In this document: positions 26,967 to 35,237 of the stretch, one piece after another | Layout: every line of letters begins with the position of its first letter | Numbering within the stretch: position 1 is the stretch's first letter | Assembly: GCF_003323745.1 (NCBI RefSeq) | Contig: NZ_QOIL01000017.1 | Location: 124,001-188,000, forward strand | Direction of reading: 5' to 3' | Origin: Sphaerisporangium album | Lineage (GTDB): Bacteria; Actinomycetota; Actinomycetes; Streptosporangiales; Streptosporangiaceae | DNA length: 64,000 bases | Translations under genes and position numbers: made by a program | Notes under the pieces: generated by a model | Seen by the model: the letters and a program-made list of their open reading frames with translations, nothing else | Database searches by the model: none | Told to the model about the DNA's origin: nothing

Positions 26967-27083
26967 CGGATCAGGCCGTGACCCTCTCGATCAGACCGTG
27001 ACTCCGGGCCTTCTCCCGATCCGCGGGGTTCTTCTCCGGAGTCGGGTACTTCTCTGGACGGGCCCGCGGATCAGGCCGTGACC
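26967..27083. repeat. 17-bp direct repeat of the MFS gene end, 100 bp apart
   Basis: CGGATCAGGCCGTGACC occurs at 26967-26983 and 27067-27083, exactly 100 bp apart. The second copy is the end and stop of the MFS gene. A degenerate third copy lies near 26988-27003. It looks like a small duplication of the gene's 3' end. Confidence 0.65.
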
Positions 27084-28594
27084 GTCTTGCCCTTCGCGCC
27101 GCCCCGCCCGCCGGACGCCTTCCTGGCCATGGACATGTCGCGCAGCGGGACCTCCTTGAGGAAGAAGGTGGCCACCAGGCCGATGCCGACCGCGATGGCG
27201 GACGTCAGGAACAGGTCGTGCAGTGCGTCGGCGAGCTGCGCGGGCGGGACCCCTCCGCCGCCGAGGACGCCGGCCTGCCCCGCGACGCCGATCTGGCCGG
27301 ACAGGATCGAGCCGAGGACGGCCAGCGCGACCGGCCCGGCGAACATCCGCCAGAACTGGATCTGGCTGGTGCCCGCGCCCATCTGGCTCATCGGGATGGC
27401 GCTCTGCACGACGGCCGTGGCCATCGGGAACGCGATGCCGATGCCCATGCCGATCAGCACCATGGCGACGATGGGGACCACCTGGCCGGTGTGCGGGCCG
27501 ACCGAGGAGAGCATCAGCAGCCCCGCCATGATGGCGGCCATGGCGAACACGGCCAGCAGCCGGTAGCGCGGCAGCGCCGTCATCACCTTGCCGGCCACGG
27601 GGCCGAAGAGCATCAGGCCGAGGGTCATCGGGATGAGCAGCGTGCCGGAGTGCGTCGCGGACACGCCGAGGACGCCCTGGTAGAGCAGCGGCACGTAGAA
27701 CGTCGTGCCCATCATGGCGAAGGCGGAGAAGAACGCCACCACGACCATGACCGCGAACTGGTTCGTGCGGAACAGCGGGAACGGGACGAGCGGGTTGCTC
27801 GCCCGGCGCGTCTCGACCAGGAAGAACACCACGAGCAGCAGCGCGCCGCCGACGAGCAGGCCCAGCACCTCGGGCGAGGTCCAGGCGTGCCCGTCGCCGG
27901 TGAGGGTGAGGCCGATCAGGATCGGCACCACGCCGAGCACCAGCGTGAGGACGCCGCCGAAGTCGATGTCGCGCCAGCTCGCGCCCGTCCGGACGAACGG
28001 CACGCCGACGGCCACCGCGAGGATGGCGAGCAGGCCGAGCGGGACGTTGACGTAGAACACCCACCGCCAGCTCCAGGCGTCGGTGATGAACCCGCCGAGC
28101 GGCGGCCCGATCACCATGCTCAGCCCGGCGACGCCGAAGAACAGGCCCTGCATCTGGGTGCGGCGCTCGGGGGTGTAGATGTCGGCGAGCAGCGTGAAGA
28201 TGTTCGCCATCAGGATGCCGCCGAACAGGCCGGCCAGGCCGCGGAAGCCGACGAGCTGCGGCATCGTCTGGGCGATGCCGCAGAGCCAGGAGGCGATCAC
28301 GAAGCCGCCGAGGCCCACGAGCAGGACCGGCTTGCGGCCGAACATGTCGCCGAGCTTCCCGGCGATCGGCACCACGACGGCGGCGGCGACCGCGTACGAG
28401 ACCCCGACCCAGGCGTACAGGCCGAGGCCCTGCAGGTCGTCGGCGATGCGCGGCATGGCGGCGCCGACGACCGACACGTCGATCGACGCGAGGGCGAGCG
28501 CCAGGATCGCGCCGATCGTCGCGATCAGCTGGACACGCGAGGACACCTCCTGCGGCCCCGGGCGTCCCCCCGTACTCATATCGGACTGGCTCAC
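27071..28594 (-). CDS. MFS efflux transporter, DHA2 (14-TM) family
   Basis: A 507-aa proton-driven multidrug exporter of the EmrB/QacA type with about 14 predicted membrane segments. Motif A-like GKLGDMFGRKPVLL follows TM2, and TM1 carries the D1-like ALASIDVSVVGAAMP pattern. It is the likely export and self-resistance gene of the cluster. The GTG at 28594 is chosen because AGGAGG lies 9 nt upstream; a TTG at 28610-28612 would swallow that site, and an ATG at 28579 is a shorter option. It is divergent from the acyl-CoA ligase gene, with a palindromic operator between them. Confidence 0.9.
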   Translation of the reverse strand: MSQSDMSTGGRPGPQEVSSRVQLIATIGAILALALASIDVSVVGAAMPRIADDLQGLGLYAWVGVSYAVAAAVVVPIAGKLGDMFGRKPVLLVGLGGFVIASWLCGIAQTMPQLVGFRGLAGLFGGILMANIFTLLADIYTPERRTQMQGLFFGVAGLSMVIGPPLGGFITDAWSWRWVFYVNVPLGLLAILAVAVGVPFVRTGASWRDIDFGGVLTLVLGVVPILIGLTLTGDGHAWTSPEVLGLLVGGALLLVVFFLVETRRASNPLVPFPLFRTNQFAVMVVVAFFSAFAMMGTTFYVPLLYQGVLGVSATHSGTLLIPMTLGLMLFGPVAGKVMTALPRYRLLAVFAMAAIMAGLLMLSSVGPHTGQVVPIVAMVLIGMGIGIAFPMATAVVQSAIPMSQMGAGTSQIQFWRMFAGPVALAVLGSILSGQIGVAGQAGVLGGGGVPPAQLADALHDLFLTSAIAVGIGLVATFFLKEVPLRDMSMARKASGGRGGAKGKTVTA

Positions 28595-28707
28595 CGGCCA
28601 TCGCCTCCTCAAGGATTCCCAGCCCGTTCACCTGCGAGCTGCCTCATTCCTGCGGGCTTGCGCCTTTCACATGCCTTCCCAGCAAACGCCTCGGCGGCGG
28701 CGCGGTC

Positions 28708-28723
28708 TGCTCAACAGTGAGCA
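28708..28723. promoter_or_regulatory. Shared palindromic operator, divergent MFS/ligase promoter
   Basis: TGCTCA-ACAG-TGAGCA, preceded by GGTC. It lies 36 bp before the ligase ATG (28759) and about 114 bp before the MFS start, so one site could govern both directions. It spans the in-frame GTG at 28717, arguing against that upstream start for the ligase. Confidence 0.82.
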
Positions 28724-28758
28724 TCCGCCAGGGGCGCGCGATTCTTAGCCTTGGCGGC

Positions 28759-30192
28759 ATGACGACCCTGCCTGAACTGGTCTCCGGACCGGTCACCGCC
28801 CGGGACGACGACCTCGTGGCGCTCACCGTCGACGGCGGCCGCTCGCTGCGGGCCGGCCTGTGGGCACGCGCCTCGCGGGCCGCCGCCGGCCGCCTGCCGG
28901 GAAGCCGGATCGCGCTGCTCTACGACGACGCCGACTGGACGGGCTACGCCGTCGCGAGCCTCGCCGTGCACATGGCGGGCGGCACGGTCGTCGGCCTGTC
29001 CCCGCGCCTGCCGGGCGAGGAGCTGCGGGCGCGGCTGGAGCGGTGCCACGTCGAGGGCCTGCTGCACGGCCACGCCGTCGTCCCGCCCGCCTTCGCCGGG
29101 TGGACCGCCACCCTGGACACTCTGGACGCTCTCGACATGGCCCGAGCGCAGGCCGCGAAGCCCCGGCCGGGCGACCTCGCCGAGATCATCTACACCTCGG
29201 GCACCACCGGCGTCCCCAAGCCGGTGGCCGTGACCCACGCCAACCTCACCTTCGGCCACGAGGGACGCGGGCGGCTGTTCACCGGCGTGGACGGCGTCCT
29301 GGCGGCCGTGCCCATCGGCACCAACGCCGGGCACAGCGCGATGATGACGGCGATGACCGCGCCCACGACCGTGCACGTGCTGAGCCGCCAGGACCCCGAG
29401 ACGGTCGCGCGCATGATCGAGAAGCTGCGGGTGTCGATGGCGATCGTCGCCCCCTCGGCGGCGACGTACATGGTGGCCCACGGCCTGCACGAGCGCCACG
29501 ACCTCACCGCGCTGAAGGTGCTGATGCTCGGCTCTGCCCCGGTGCCGATGGCCACCGTGAGCCGGCTGGCCGAGGCGCTGCCCGGGACGAGGATGCTGCT
29601 CGGCTACGGCTCCACCGAGTCGGCGCCCGCCTTCGTGAGCCGCCCCGTCGGCCCGTCCGAACCGCTGGAGGAGCACCTCGGCCGCCCGAGCGGCGGCACC
29701 GACCTGGTCATCGCCGGGCCGGACGGCGAGGCGCTGCCGCCCGGCGAGCTGGGCGAGATCCGCATGCGCTCCGACGCGCCCCTGCGGTCCTACTACGGCG
29801 ACCCGGAGGCGACCGCGCGCGTCTTCCATGACGGCTGGACGTGCATGGGCGACCTCGGCCACCTGGACAAGGAGGGCCGCCTGCACTTCTTCGACCGCGC
29901 GTCCGACGTCCTCACCGGCGCGGACGGCGGGCCGGTCTCCTCCACGCGGGTGGAGCACGCGCTGCACTGGCACCCGGAGGTGGTGGAGGCGGCGGCCTTC
30001 GCCGGCCCGGACGGCGTGACCGCGGCCGTGGTCCTGCGCTCCCCCGTCCCCGTCGGGGAGCTGGAGCGCGTGGCCGCCGCCCGCCTCGACCCGCGCGAGC
30101 GGCCGGCCAGGATCGTCACGACCGGCTCGCTGCCGCGCGGGCCGATCGGCAAGACCCTCAAGCGGGAGCTGCGCCGGACGGCCACCGGCTGA
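28759..30192 (+). CDS. Acyl-CoA synthetase / AMP-dependent ligase
   Basis: A 477-aa ANL-superfamily ligase that should activate a carboxylic acid as its adenylate and CoA (or carrier) thioester. The P-loop-like A3 motif reads YTSGTTGVPKPVAVTH, with Pro replacing the usual Gly after PK. A5 is LLGYGSTESAP, the hinge region CMGDLGHLDKEGRLHFFDR, and the C-terminal catalytic Lys sits in GPIGKTLKRE. It is slightly short for the family and has no carrier domain. It is the only plus-strand gene in the tailoring block and shares a palindromic operator with the exporter. The substrate is unknown; a starter or branch precursor is plausible. Confidence 0.87.
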   Translation: MTTLPELVSGPVTARDDDLVALTVDGGRSLRAGLWARASRAAAGRLPGSRIALLYDDADWTGYAVASLAVHMAGGTVVGLSPRLPGEELRARLERCHVEGLLHGHAVVPPAFAGWTATLDTLDALDMARAQAAKPRPGDLAEIIYTSGTTGVPKPVAVTHANLTFGHEGRGRLFTGVDGVLAAVPIGTNAGHSAMMTAMTAPTTVHVLSRQDPETVARMIEKLRVSMAIVAPSAATYMVAHGLHERHDLTALKVLMLGSAPVPMATVSRLAEALPGTRMLLGYGSTESAPAFVSRPVGPSEPLEEHLGRPSGGTDLVIAGPDGEALPPGELGEIRMRSDAPLRSYYGDPEATARVFHDGWTCMGDLGHLDKEGRLHFFDRASDVLTGADGGPVSSTRVEHALHWHPEVVEAAAFAGPDGVTAAVVLRSPVPVGELERVAAARLDPRERPARIVTTGSLPRGPIGKTLKRELRRTATG

Positions 30193-30237
30193 ACCGGGCC
30201 GGACCGCCATGACTTCTCGCCGGTCAGTCCGAGCCGG

Positions 30238-30777
30238 TCAGTCCGAGCCGGTCATTTCGAGGAGCTTGGTGACGGTGCGCCAGTTGCGCGCCGTCGCCGT
30301 GACCCCGAGCAGCTTCTCCCAGAACAGGTAGGACAGCTTGGTGTTGCGCACCCCGTCCGGGCACCAGACGTAGATCTCGCGCCCGGAGTGCTCGAACACG
30401 TCCGGCGCGAAGTCCTGCGGGTCCAGGTCCTTGATCGGCTTGGCCGGGGGCTTGTCCGACAGGAACGTGACCAGGTACAGCGAGGGGTCGGACGCCACGT
30501 CGCCCAGCGGGTCGGCCTTGACCATGGCGGCGAGCTCGCCGTGACCACGCACCAGCACGGGCACCTTGACGCCCAGCTCCTTGGCCAGTCCCGCCTCGAT
30601 GCGCTCGGCCGCCTTGGCGGGCGTCCTGTCGGTGGTGTAGACGACGTTGCCGCTCTGCAGATGGGTCTTGACGTCCTCGAAGCCGAGGCTTTCCATCAGC
30701 TCGCGCAACGCGGCCATCCCCACCTTGTTGCGGCCGCCGACGTTGATGCCGCGCAGCAGCGCCACTTGCCGGGTCAT
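30238..30777 (-). CDS. DUF1697-family protein
   Basis: A 179-aa cytoplasmic protein with the signature of DUF1697 (QVALLRGINVGGRNKVGMAAL; LQSGNVVY). The family has a ferredoxin-like fold and no established reaction. It overlaps the flavoprotein gene by 4 bp (ATGA) and is translated with it. A 14-bp direct repeat (GTCAGTCCGAGCCG) flanks its stop codon. A role in the pathway is not evident; it may be a passenger. Confidence 0.85.
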   Translation of the reverse strand: MTRQVALLRGINVGGRNKVGMAALRELMESLGFEDVKTHLQSGNVVYTTDRTPAKAAERIEAGLAKELGVKVPVLVRGHGELAAMVKADPLGDVASDPSLYLVTFLSDKPPAKPIKDLDPQDFAPDVFEHSGREIYVWCPDGVRNTKLSYLFWEKLLGVTATARNWRTVTKLLEMTGSD

Positions 30778-31877
30778 GCGCCTCCCCCTCTCCGGACCGG
30801 GGCGCCCGCCGTGGCCGCGTGACGGGCCCGGCCGCCGCGGCGGAACTCCTGGATCCGCTCGACGAGATAGGACGCGTCATCCTTTACCCACCAGACCAGG
30901 GCCGAACCGTAGGAGTACTGGCACTGCATGCCGAGGACGTACAGGCCCGGCGCGGAGGTGACGCCCCGCTCCTGCACGGGCGTGCCGTCCTCGTCGTGCA
31001 CGGGCACGCGCACCCACGAGTAGTCGTAGCGGAAGCCGGTGGCCCAGACGACGGCGTCAGGCTGGAAGGCGCGGCCGTCCTCGAAGCGCAGGGTGTCGCC
31101 CTCGCAGTCCACCGTGCGGCCGACCAGCTCGACCCCGTACCTGCGCGAGATCTTCTTCAGGCTCGGCCCGACGAGGATGGTCTTCTTGTGCAGGCGGTCG
31201 CGCTCGCCGACGAGCGGCTTGGAGATGAGCCCGAACTTGTCGCCCCACCAGTGCAGGCCCTTGCCGAGGAACTTGCGGCCGAAGGCGGGCAGGTGGGAGC
31301 CCTGGGACAGCAGCACGCGGTGCGTGCGGGTCAGCTCGGGGGCGATCTGGGCGCCGGAGTTGGCGGCGCCCACCACCACGACGGTCTGGCCGGGGATCTG
31401 CGACGGGTTGCGGTACTCGCCGGTGTGGACCTGGTAGACGTCGCCGTTCAGCTTGCGCGCCATCTCCGGGACGCGGGGCAGCCGGTAGGCCCCGGTCGCG
31501 ATGATGACCTGGTCGGCCTCGTAGACGCCCTTGGAGGTCTCCAGGCGGTAGCCGCCGTCGGTCCGCTCCAGCGAGGTGACCTTGGTGTCGAGCCGGACGG
31601 GAAGGTCGAACTCCCGGGCGTAGGAGCGGATGTAGTCGGCCATCTCGTCCTTGCCGGGAAAGTGGTTCTTCCTGCCGGGGAACCGCAGGCCGGGGAGCGC
31701 GCAGTACTGGGCGATGGTGAACAGCTCCAGCGAGTCCCAGCGCCGCCGCCAGTCCTCGCCGAGGCGGGGCTCCTCGTCGAGGACGAGGAACGGGATTCCG
31801 GCCTTCTTCAGGAAGTAGCCGGCGACGAGTCCGCTCTGCCCGCCTCCGACCACTATCACCTCTGTGCGCTCAGCCAT
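30774..31877 (-). CDS. FAD/NAD(P)H-dependent monooxygenase-like flavoprotein (CzcO/FMO type)
   Basis: A 367-aa two-dinucleotide-binding flavoprotein. The FAD motif VVGGGQSGL lies near the N-terminus, and a second Rossmann motif for NADPH reads VVVGAANSGAQIA. Between them is the VHTGEYRNP segment found in flavin monooxygenases of this group, and the ATGFRYDYSW motif lies near the C-terminus. It may oxidise a heteroatom (sulfur or nitrogen) or carbon of the polyketide. A sulfur oxidation role is attractive given the cysteine-lyase domain of the PKS, but that is inference. A palindromic operator lies ~60 bp upstream. Confidence 0.86.
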   Translation of the reverse strand: MAERTEVIVVGGGQSGLVAGYFLKKAGIPFLVLDEEPRLGEDWRRRWDSLELFTIAQYCALPGLRFPGRKNHFPGKDEMADYIRSYAREFDLPVRLDTKVTSLERTDGGYRLETSKGVYEADQVIIATGAYRLPRVPEMARKLNGDVYQVHTGEYRNPSQIPGQTVVVVGAANSGAQIAPELTRTHRVLLSQGSHLPAFGRKFLGKGLHWWGDKFGLISKPLVGERDRLHKKTILVGPSLKKISRRYGVELVGRTVDCEGDTLRFEDGRAFQPDAVVWATGFRYDYSWVRVPVHDEDGTPVQERGVTSAPGLYVLGMQCQYSYGSALVWWVKDDASYLVERIQEFRRGGRARHAATAGAPVRRGGGA

Positions 31878-31937
31878 GGTCTAGGACCCCTCTCGTACGT
31901 TCGTGGGCCCATCGTCGCCCGCTGACGTCGAGGGATC

Positions 31938-31953
31938 TGCTCAACTCTGAGCA
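31938..31953. promoter_or_regulatory. Shared palindromic operator, flavoprotein promoter
   Basis: TGCTCA-ACTC-TGAGCA, preceded by GATC. It is 61 bp upstream of the flavoprotein start, the same spacing as the copy before the chlorination operon. It lies downstream of the PKS operon terminator and so starts a separate transcript. Confidence 0.82.
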
Positions 31954-32022
31954 AACCCCCTCGGGCCTCGGCGGACATGCCGGTACGCGGAGCCGGAAGC
32001 CCCGCGTACCTGGAGGAAGCCG

Positions 32023-32040
32023 GTCGGCCCAGGGGCCGAC
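32023..32040 (-). terminator. Terminator of the PKS operon
   Basis: A 7-bp GC stem (GTCGGCC/GGCCGAC) with a 4-nt loop starts eight bases after the DUF3224 stop. A second hairpin (9-bp stem, 31982-31990 with 32002-32010) follows. Together they probably end the long minus-strand PKS transcript. Confidence 0.65.
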
Positions 32041-32047
32041 GGGTCGG

Positions 32048-32443
32048 CTAGATGGTGTAGTCGAGCGTGAGGTCGACGCCGCCGTCACTCGTCGAGACGA
32101 AGCCGCCCTCGCCCTTGATGCCCTGGAGCTCCTCGGTGCCCGACTCCGGGACGACGGTCCAGTCCGCCTTGGCCTGACCGTTCGCGAAGGTACCGTGGAC
32201 CTCCAGCACGAACGACCCCTTGCGGCCCTTGACGCTGCCGACGACCTGCTGCAGGCCGACGAAGGTGGCGTAGGTCTCGGAGGGGTAGGCCATCAGGTAC
32301 TCGGCCTTGCCCTCGCCCTCGATGTCCCCACTGAAGGTGTTGGTGACGTGCGCCGCGGTGAGCTTGGCCTGGCCCTTCTTCTCGGAGTACGGCTTCTCGT
32401 CCCAGCCGGTGATCTGATAGGTGCCCTTGCTCTTGGTCGTCAT
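32048..32443 (-). CDS. DUF3224 protein (AOC-barrel-like small beta-barrel)
   Basis: A 131-aa beta-rich protein with the DUF3224 pattern (GTYQITGWDEKPY; GKAEYLMAYPSETYATFVGLQ; GSFVLEVHGTF; GIKGEGGF). Known structures of this family are small beta-barrels of the allene-oxide-cyclase-barrel type. It is the last gene of the PKS operon, 38 bp after the KS gene with its own GGAGAGG ribosome binding site, so expression with the PKS is likely. Barrels of similar shape act as cyclases in some polyketide pathways, so a ring-forming or binding role is possible; no catalytic residue can be named. Confidence 0.82.
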   Translation of the reverse strand: MTTKSKGTYQITGWDEKPYSEKKGQAKLTAAHVTNTFSGDIEGEGKAEYLMAYPSETYATFVGLQQVVGSVKGRKGSFVLEVHGTFANGQAKADWTVVPESGTEELQGIKGEGGFVSTSDGGVDLTLDYTI

Positions 32444-32480
32444 TGCCTCTCCTTCCGTTGTCGCAGCCCTACCCGAGGCT

Positions 32481-33749
32481 TCATGGGGCATGCGGCGGCC
32501 GCCTGAGCACGATGCTCGTGTTGAAGCCGCCGAAGCCGAAGCCGTTGGACAGGGCCCAGGTGATGTCCGCGGGCTCCGCGGCTCCGTGGACGAAGCGGCA
32601 GCCGTCGTCGATCGGCCGCCGCAGGTTCAGGTTGGGGTGGACGAACCCGTGCCGGATCTGGATCACCGTGGCGACCGCCTCGACCACGCCCGCCGCGCAC
32701 ATGCAGTGCCCGACCAGGCCCTTGGTGGCGTTCACCCACGGCCTGCCGAAGGCCGGGCCGAGGACGCGCCCGAGGGCCCGCACCTCGACCTCGTCCCCCA
32801 GCGGCGTGGCGGTGGCGTGGGCGTTGACGTAGTCGATCTCGCCAGGCCGCACGCCGGCCATGGCCATGGCGCCCGCCATCACCTTGGCCTCGCCGTCCTC
32901 GTGCGGGTCGGGCAGGCTGTTGCCGTCCAGCTTGAGGTCGTACCCGGCAAGCTCGGCGAGGACGTCCGCGCCCCTCGCCCGCGCGGACTCCTCCCCCTCC
33001 AGCACGACGCACGCCGACCCCTGGCCGGGGACGAATCCCTCGTGCCGCACGTCGAACGGGCGGCACCGGGCCAGCTCCGGCTCCGCGTCGCCCGCGCCGG
33101 CCACCGCGCCGAGCGTCGCCAGGCCGCGCTTCTCCATCGGCGACAGGTCGGTCGTCGCGCCGACGACCAGGCACACGTCCACCGCGCCCGACTCCACGAG
33201 CCGGCTGCCGTTGACGATGCCCACGTTGCCGCTGGCCGAGGCGCCCCCCACGGTGTACCCCTCGCCCTTGACGCCGAGCACCTGGCTCAGCGTGGCGACC
33301 CGGTCGGTGTCCATGAAGTGCAGCGCGAACCGGGCCGGCAGGTACTCGGGGTTGTTCTCGTACTTCGGATACAGGTCCTGGACGTAGCCGGAGCTCAGGT
33401 TGTGCCCGGCGACGACCAGGCCCAGCCGGTCGGCGGGCGGGGCGCACCGGTGCAGCCCGGCGTCCCCGAACGCCTGCATGGCCGCGACCAGGTCCATCTT
33501 CAGCGGCTCCGGCGAGCGGCGAGCGGCGCGCAGCGCGCTCTGCCGGAGTTCCTCCGGCAGCGAGGTCCGCGCGGCGACCGCGTCCTCGAAGCGGAAGTCC
33601 TTGACGAGCGCCGCGAGGCGGGGGCCGCCGTCGCCGATGTCGGGCACCGGGCCGATCCCGCACCTCCCCTCGCGCAGCGCCCGAGCGAAGGACGGCACGG
33701 TCGCGGCGACGGAGCAGACCACGCCCATGCCCGTGATCACGACCTTCAC
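32481..33749 (-). CDS. Decarboxylating ketosynthase of a beta-branching (HCS) cassette
   Basis: A 422-aa discrete KS homologue. The active-site Cys is replaced by Ser171 (GYTVGGASASGN), while the His residues of NAHATATPLGD and GHCMCAAG are kept. This pattern defines the cassette KS (PksF/CurC type) that decarboxylates malonyl-ACP to acetyl-ACP rather than condensing chains. Its ATG overlaps the stop of the upstream ACP gene by 4 bp, so that ACP is its likely partner. Together with the HMG-CoA synthase homologue it would supply an acetyl unit for a beta-methyl-type branch. It sits next to an LnmK-like enzyme that does the analogous job with methylmalonate, an unusual pairing. Confidence 0.92.
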   Translation of the reverse strand: MKVVITGMGVVCSVAATVPSFARALREGRCGIGPVPDIGDGGPRLAALVKDFRFEDAVAARTSLPEELRQSALRAARRSPEPLKMDLVAAMQAFGDAGLHRCAPPADRLGLVVAGHNLSSGYVQDLYPKYENNPEYLPARFALHFMDTDRVATLSQVLGVKGEGYTVGGASASGNVGIVNGSRLVESGAVDVCLVVGATTDLSPMEKRGLATLGAVAGAGDAEPELARCRPFDVRHEGFVPGQGSACVVLEGEESARARGADVLAELAGYDLKLDGNSLPDPHEDGEAKVMAGAMAMAGVRPGEIDYVNAHATATPLGDEVEVRALGRVLGPAFGRPWVNATKGLVGHCMCAAGVVEAVATVIQIRHGFVHPNLNLRRPIDDGCRFVHGAAEPADITWALSNGFGFGGFNTSIVLRRPPHAP

Positions 33750-33985
33750 GCCTGCCTCTTCAGCAGGTCCACCAGGGACGCGATGTCGTGCACGTCGCGG
33801 AACTCGGCGATCGGGACGACCAGGCCGAGGTCCTCCATGGTCATCGTGACCACGTCGGCCCGGTCGACGCTGTTGGCGCCGAGGTCGGTCAGCGTGCCGG
33901 TCATGGTGACCCGGTCCGGTTCGAGGTCGGGGAGCACCTCCAGCACGTTGCGCTTGACGGTCTCGAATATGACGTCCTCATTCAT
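33746..33985 (-). CDS. Discrete acyl carrier protein (partner of the decarboxylating KS)
   Basis: A 79-aa ACP with phosphopantetheine Ser39 in DLGANSVDRADVV. It starts inside the HMG-CoA synthase gene (8-bp overlap) and ends inside the KS gene (4-bp overlap), so these three are translationally coupled. It most likely carries malonyl, then acetyl, as donor for the HMG-CoA synthase homologue. Confidence 0.92.
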   Translation of the reverse strand: MNEDVIFETVKRNVLEVLPDLEPDRVTMTGTLTDLGANSVDRADVVTMTMEDLGLVVPIAEFRDVHDIASLVDLLKRQA

Positions 33986-35237
33986 ATGACAACCATTCGT
34001 AGGTCCGGTGGTAGTCCTTGGTTCCGGTGTTGACCAGGAGGTCCCGGTCGATCCGCGCCCGGTCGAGGATGCCCTCGTACGCCTCGACGTCGATCCGCCT
34101 GTCCTGGTCGGGGACCAGGCAGCGCAGGTTCGCGGGCAGCAGCCCGGCGTACTCCTCGAACGTCAGCGCGCAGCGGCCCGCCAGGTGGTCGGGAATGCGC
34201 ATCGCGGCGAGCTCCTCGGCCGACCGCCGGTCGACCAGGCCGCTGAAGAACTCCGAGGAGCAGCCGGAGCCGTAGGAGTACAGCCCGACCCTGGCGCGGT
34301 CGTCCGGCTGCGGGCCGCCCGCGTCGCCGAGGTGGTCGATCAGGCTGCACAGCGCCAGGTACACCGACCCCGAGCACAGATTGCCCACCGCGCTCGGGTA
34401 GGCCAGCGAGGGCAGCACCCGCCGGGTGAAGTCCTCCTCCGCCTCGGCGGGCGCGGTGCCGGTGAACTCGCGCATCAGCTTGCGGTGCGCCGCCTTCACC
34501 ATGCCCGCGAACGGCGTGTGCATGGCCAGGTAGTCGAAGGTGGTGGCGAAGTCGGCGCCCTCGACCCTGCTCCGGTAGTCCTCGAAGCAGTTGGTCAGGC
34601 AGTCGAGGTAGGCGAACAGCGAGCGGTCGGAGTCGGCGATGTCGAAGGACGGCGAGGGACGGGCCGAGTCCAGCGTCTCGTAGCTGTGGTTGCCGAACGC
34701 GCCGAGGTCGACGTCGAGCACCCGGGGGTCCTCGCCGACCAGGACCGCGGCGGCGCCCGCACCGGTGGCGGGTTCGGCGTACTGCGCGCGCTCGTCCACC
34801 AGTGCCACGTCCGTCGCGATCACCAGCGCCTTGGCCCCCGGCGAGACGCCCGACGCCACGTACGCCACCGCCATCTGGACGGCGGCCGTCGCCGCGTAGC
34901 AGGCCTGCTTCACCTCGACCACGCGGCAGCTGCGGGGCAGGCCGAGGTATTCGTGCACGTAGGAGGCGACGGACTTGCTGTAGTCCAGGCCCGACTCGGT
35001 CGAGGTGATCAGGATCTCGACGCGGTCCCGCTCGGCCGGGTCGAGCCGGTCGACGATGGGGACGGCCGCGTTCACCGCGTTGGTGACCGGGTCCTCGAAC
35101 GGCAGGCCGACCGACCGGTTGCGCATCATCAGGTTGCCCATGCGGTCCAGGTCCAGCCCCCGGCCCTCGAACAGGGACCTCACCGGGATCTGGGCCAGCC
35201 CGCAGTACACGTTGAGTGCCTCGATGCCGGCGCTCAT
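33978..35237 (-). CDS. lnmM: HMG-CoA synthase homologue for beta-branching (LnmM-like)
   Basis: A 419-aa HCS-family enzyme that adds an acyl-ACP-derived carbanion to a beta-keto polyketide on a PKS ACP. The catalytic triad is visible: Glu81 (STESGLD), Cys113 (KQACYAATA) and His240 (AMHTPFAGM). It is the single synthase for two candidate donor systems, LnmK-like plus ACP on one side and ACP plus decarboxylating KS on the other. Gene order matches leinamycin lnmJ-K-L-M. Its ATG overlaps the preceding ACP stop by 4 bp. Confidence 0.93.
   Translation of the reverse strand: MSAGIEALNVYCGLAQIPVRSLFEGRGLDLDRMGNLMMRNRSVGLPFEDPVTNAVNAAVPIVDRLDPAERDRVEILITSTESGLDYSKSVASYVHEYLGLPRSCRVVEVKQACYAATAAVQMAVAYVASGVSPGAKALVIATDVALVDERAQYAEPATGAGAAAVLVGEDPRVLDVDLGAFGNHSYETLDSARPSPSFDIADSDRSLFAYLDCLTNCFEDYRSRVEGADFATTFDYLAMHTPFAGMVKAAHRKLMREFTGTAPAEAEEDFTRRVLPSLAYPSAVGNLCSGSVYLALCSLIDHLGDAGGPQPDDRARVGLYSYGSGCSSEFFSGLVDRRSAEELAAMRIPDHLAGRCALTFEEYAGLLPANLRCLVPDQDRRIDVEAYEGILDRARIDRDLLVNTGTKDYHRTYEWLSYE

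Noticed and set aside
32481-33985. Type II PKS or fatty acid synthase KS/ACP pair
   Set aside because: The KS has Ser in place of the active Cys, and both genes are embedded in an HCS/LnmK operon. That marks a beta-branching cassette rather than a chain-building pair.
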